DNA of 64,000 nt, taken from NCBI RefSeq assembly GCF_041260665.1, contig NZ_JBGCCT010000029.1, forward strand, positions 62,001 through 126,000, written 5' to 3'. Below the pieces are notes generated by a model, which was not told where the DNA came from, did not search any database, and saw nothing but the letters and a program-made list of their open reading frames with translations. Origin of the DNA: Catenulispora sp. GP43 (GTDB taxonomy: Bacteria > Actinomycetota > Actinomycetes > Streptomycetales > Catenulisporaceae). The translations under genes and the position numbers were made by a program. Below are positions 62,035 through 64,000 of this stretch, in pieces. The number at the start of each line of letters is the position of its first letter. Positions within the stretch are counted from its first letter, which is position 1.

Positions 62035-64000
62035 TCAGTTCTCTGAGTTGCGCCTGCTCGCGTACTCGATGAACCACTCGATCAGCGCCGGATCGTCCAC
62101 CGTCCCGAGGTTCACCGCCTTCGCCGGGTCGGCGCCGGTCAGCAGCCGCTTCACCGGGATCTCCAGCCGCTTGCCGGTGCGGGTGTGCGGGACGCCGGGG
62201 ATCTCGACGAGCTCGTCGGGGACGTGGCGGGGCGTGAGTTCGGCGCGGATGGCGGCGGCCACGCGCTTCCTGAGGCCGTCGTCCAGGACCGCGTCCGGCG
62301 CCAGGTGCACGAACAGCGGCATCCAGTAGCCGCCGTCGGCGAGTTCGACGCCGATCACCAGCGATTCGCGGACTTCCGGCAGCTTCTCCACGACCTCGTA
62401 GATGTCCGCGGAGCCCATGCGGACGCCCTGCTTGTTCAGCGTGGAGTCCGAGCGGCCGTGGATGATGACACCGCCGCGCTCGGTGATCGTGCACCAGTCG
62501 CCGTGCCGCCACACGCCGGGGAACACGTCGAAGTACGCGTCGTGGTACTTGTGGCCGTCGGGGTCGTTCCAGAACTTCACCGGCATCGACGGCGTCGGCG
62601 CGGTCAGGACCAGCTCGCCGACCTCGCCGAGGTGCGGGTGGCCGGCGGCGTCCCAGGACTCCACGCGGCAGCCGAGCGCGCGGCACTGGATCTCGCCGGA
62701 GTAGACCGGCAGCAGCGGGTTGCCGGCGACGAAGGCGGTGCACACGTCGGTGCCGCCGGACAACGAGTTCAGCCAGATGTCCGAGCCCACCGCCTCGTAG
62801 ACCCAGCGGAAGCCGGTCGGGGGCAGCGGGGAGCCGGTGGAGCCGATCGCGCGCAGCGCCGACAGGTCCAGGTCGCGGCCCGGGTGCAGCTCAGCCTTCT
62901 GCGAGGCCATCAGGTAGCCGGCACTGGTGCCGAGCATCGTCGCGCCGGTCTTCTCCGCGAGCTGCCACAGCCCGCTGACGTCCGGGAACGCGGGGCTGCC
63001 GTCGTACAGCACGGCGGTCGCGCCGAGCAGCAGCGAGCCCAGGACCACGTTCCACATCATCCAGCTGGTGGAGGAGTACCAGAAGAAGCGGTCGCCCTCC
63101 TGGACGCCCATGTGGAAGGCGATGGCCTTGTAGTGCTCCAGCAGGATGCCGCCGTGGCCGTGGACGATGCCCTTGGGCAGGCCGGTGGTGCCCGAGGAGT
63201 ACAGGATCCACAGCGGGTGGTCGAAGGGCACGGCCTCGAAGACCAGCGCGGCCTGCGCGCCTTCCGGGCCGCCTTCCGAGCCGCCTTCCGAGCCCGCGAC
63301 CGCCTCCGCCCAGCGGATGCTCTCGGCGCACGCCGGGCCGTCCGGGAACTGGTAGTCGACCCAGACGGTGTGCTCGACGGACGGCAGCGCGTCGCGCGTT
63401 TCCATGCACTCGGCGCGGCGGTCGATGCGCTTGCCGCCGTAGCGGTAGCCGTCGACGCCGATGAACACCTTCGGCTCGATCTGCGCGAAGCGGTCCAGGA
63501 CGCCCTGGATGCCGAAGTCGGGGCCGCAGGCGGACCACACCGCGCCGAGCGAGGCCACGGCCAGCTGCGCGACGATCGCGTGCGGGGTGTTGGGCAGGAA
63601 GGCCGCGACGGTGTCGCCGACGCCGACACCCCAGGCGCGCAGCGTGGCGGCCAGGCCCGCGACCTGGCGGCGCAGCTCGGCCCAGGAGACCTCGACGGGC
63701 TCGGCGCCCTCCTCCACGAACAGCAAGGCCGGGCGGTCGTCGGAGGCGGCGCGGAAGACGTGCTCGGCGAAGTTCAGGGTGGCGCCGGGGAACCAGCGCG
63801 CGCCGGGCATCCCGGCGTCGGGGAGGACGGCCTCGAACGGCGTCGCGGACTGCACCTCGAAGTAGCGCCAGAGGCTTTCCCAGAACTCCGCGGGGTGGTC
63901 CACGGACCACTGCCAGGCGTCCGCATAGGCCGGGAACGGTCCGACGCCCTGCTGGGGGAGCCAGTCCAGGTAGCGCTGCAGCGGCGAGCCCAGACGCTGC
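62035..64000 (-). CDS. acetoacetate--CoA ligase (5' end outside window)
   Basis: Adenylate-forming enzyme that activates acetoacetate to acetoacetyl-CoA. The stop is at 62035-62037 and the frame runs off the right edge; beyond the internal GTG near 63903 it continues with L-Q-R-Y-L-D-W-L-P-Q-Q-G and W-Q-W-S-V-D-H-P-A-E-F-W, so the true start lies outside. Motifs are L-Y-S-S-G-T-T-G-L-P-K-G (AMP loop), S-W-M-M-W-N, S-G-G-T-D-V-C, Y-F-D-V-F-P-G-V-W-R-H-G-D-W and the C-terminal R-T-G-K-R-L-E-I-P-V-K with acyl-adenylate Lys. The W-M-M-W-N and full-length context match the acetoacetyl-CoA rather than the acetyl-CoA branch. Confidence 0.92.
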   Translation of the reverse strand, partial: QRLGSPLQRYLDWLPQQGVGPFPAYADAWQWSVDHPAEFWESLWRYFEVQSATPFEAVLPDAGMPGARWFPGATLNFAEHVFRAASDDRPALLFVEEGAEPVEVSWAELRRQVAGLAATLRAWGVGVGDTVAAFLPNTPHAIVAQLAVASLGAVWSACGPDFGIQGVLDRFAQIEPKVFIGVDGYRYGGKRIDRRAECMETRDALPSVEHTVWVDYQFPDGPACAESIRWAEAVAGSEGGSEGGPEGAQAALVFEAVPFDHPLWILYSSGTTGLPKGIVHGHGGILLEHYKAIAFHMGVQEGDRFFWYSSTSWMMWNVVLGSLLLGATAVLYDGSPAFPDVSGLWQLAEKTGATMLGTSAGYLMASQKAELHPGRDLDLSALRAIGSTGSPLPPTGFRWVYEAVGSDIWLNSLSGGTDVCTAFVAGNPLLPVYSGEIQCRALGCRVESWDAAGHPHLGEVGELVLTAPTPSMPVKFWNDPDGHKYHDAYFDVFPGVWRHGDWCTITERGGVIIHGRSDSTLNKQGVRMGSADIYEVVEKLPEVRESLVIGVELADGGYWMPLFVHLAPDAVLDDGLRKRVAAAIRAELTPRHVPDELVEIPGVPHTRTGKRLEIPVKRLLTGADPAKAVNLGTVDDPALIEWFIEYASRRNSEN

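Overview
This window is about 72% GC by eye, with dense long open frames on both strands, GTG/TTG starts and frequent 4-nt gene overlaps. That composition, together with an SsgA-family sporulation regulator, a DUF574-type methyltransferase, GuaB1, actinobacterial OpcA and a ChoD-like oxidase, points to a morphologically complex, sporulating actinomycete (Streptomyces/Catenulispora type). The species cannot be fixed from the sequence alone. Most of the window is chromosomal housekeeping DNA. Mobile DNA is limited to one apparently intact IS630-type element and one IS5-type remnant.

Layout. 1-1.5 kb: 5' part of manA and ctaB (heme O synthase), both on the minus strand. 1.5-8.5 kb: a translationally coupled pentose-phosphate operon tkt-tal-zwf-opcA-pgl that ends at a strong terminator. 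8.6-18 kb: small accessory genes. These are a substrate-binding-type protein with no signal peptide, a thioesterase, an iodotyrosine-deiodinase-like flavoprotein, an MFS exporter with its TetR regulator, DUF4262 and macrodomain proteins, a MalY-type PLP enzyme, an F420/LLM oxidoreductase divergent from a MarR regulator, and endonuclease V. 18-24 kb: thrS, a chemoreceptor-like membrane protein, a slipin (SPFH) and an acyl-CoA dehydrogenase.

24.1-25.6 kb is an IS630-type element inserted in the stop codon of the acyl-CoA dehydrogenase and carrying an extra passenger gene. 25.8-34 kb: a hypothetical protein, a GH18-like protein, an MFS transporter, an IS5 remnant, tRNA-Gly/Cys/Val, a secreted trypsin-like protease, pabB-pabC, an SsgA-like protein and a second tRNA-Val. 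34-45 kb: an AlkB-like dioxygenase divergent from an ABC-F ATPase, a hypothetical protein, HrpA helicase, a DUF574 methyltransferase and a two-FHA ABC transporter. 45-64 kb: an anti-sigma-type ATPase, a SnoaL-like protein, a DUF475/TerC membrane protein, a decayed sugar-binding-protein gene, CtaG, a His-rich secreted protein, an MBL hydrolase, YnfA, YibE/F, a 58-bp tandem repeat, GuaB1, an L,D-transpeptidase lipoprotein, a ChoD-like oxidase, a GT87 mannosyltransferase-like protein, a hexapeptide acyltransferase, an MgtC-like protein, a HAD-IIA phosphatase with a structured leader, a small protein and acetoacetyl-CoA synthetase (5' end outside the window).

Functional links: the coupled operon makes NADPH and ribose-5-phosphate, pabB-pabC make p-aminobenzoate for folate, and ctaB and ctaG both serve heme-copper oxidase assembly. 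The most interesting non-coding signals are two leader structures that appear able to hide ribosome-binding sites (before the MFS exporter near 10.9 kb and the HAD phosphatase near 60.7 kb), the exact stop-codon insertion of the IS630 element, and the 58-bp tandem repeats near 53.3 kb. I saw no CRISPR array, rRNA, phage module or biosynthetic cluster.
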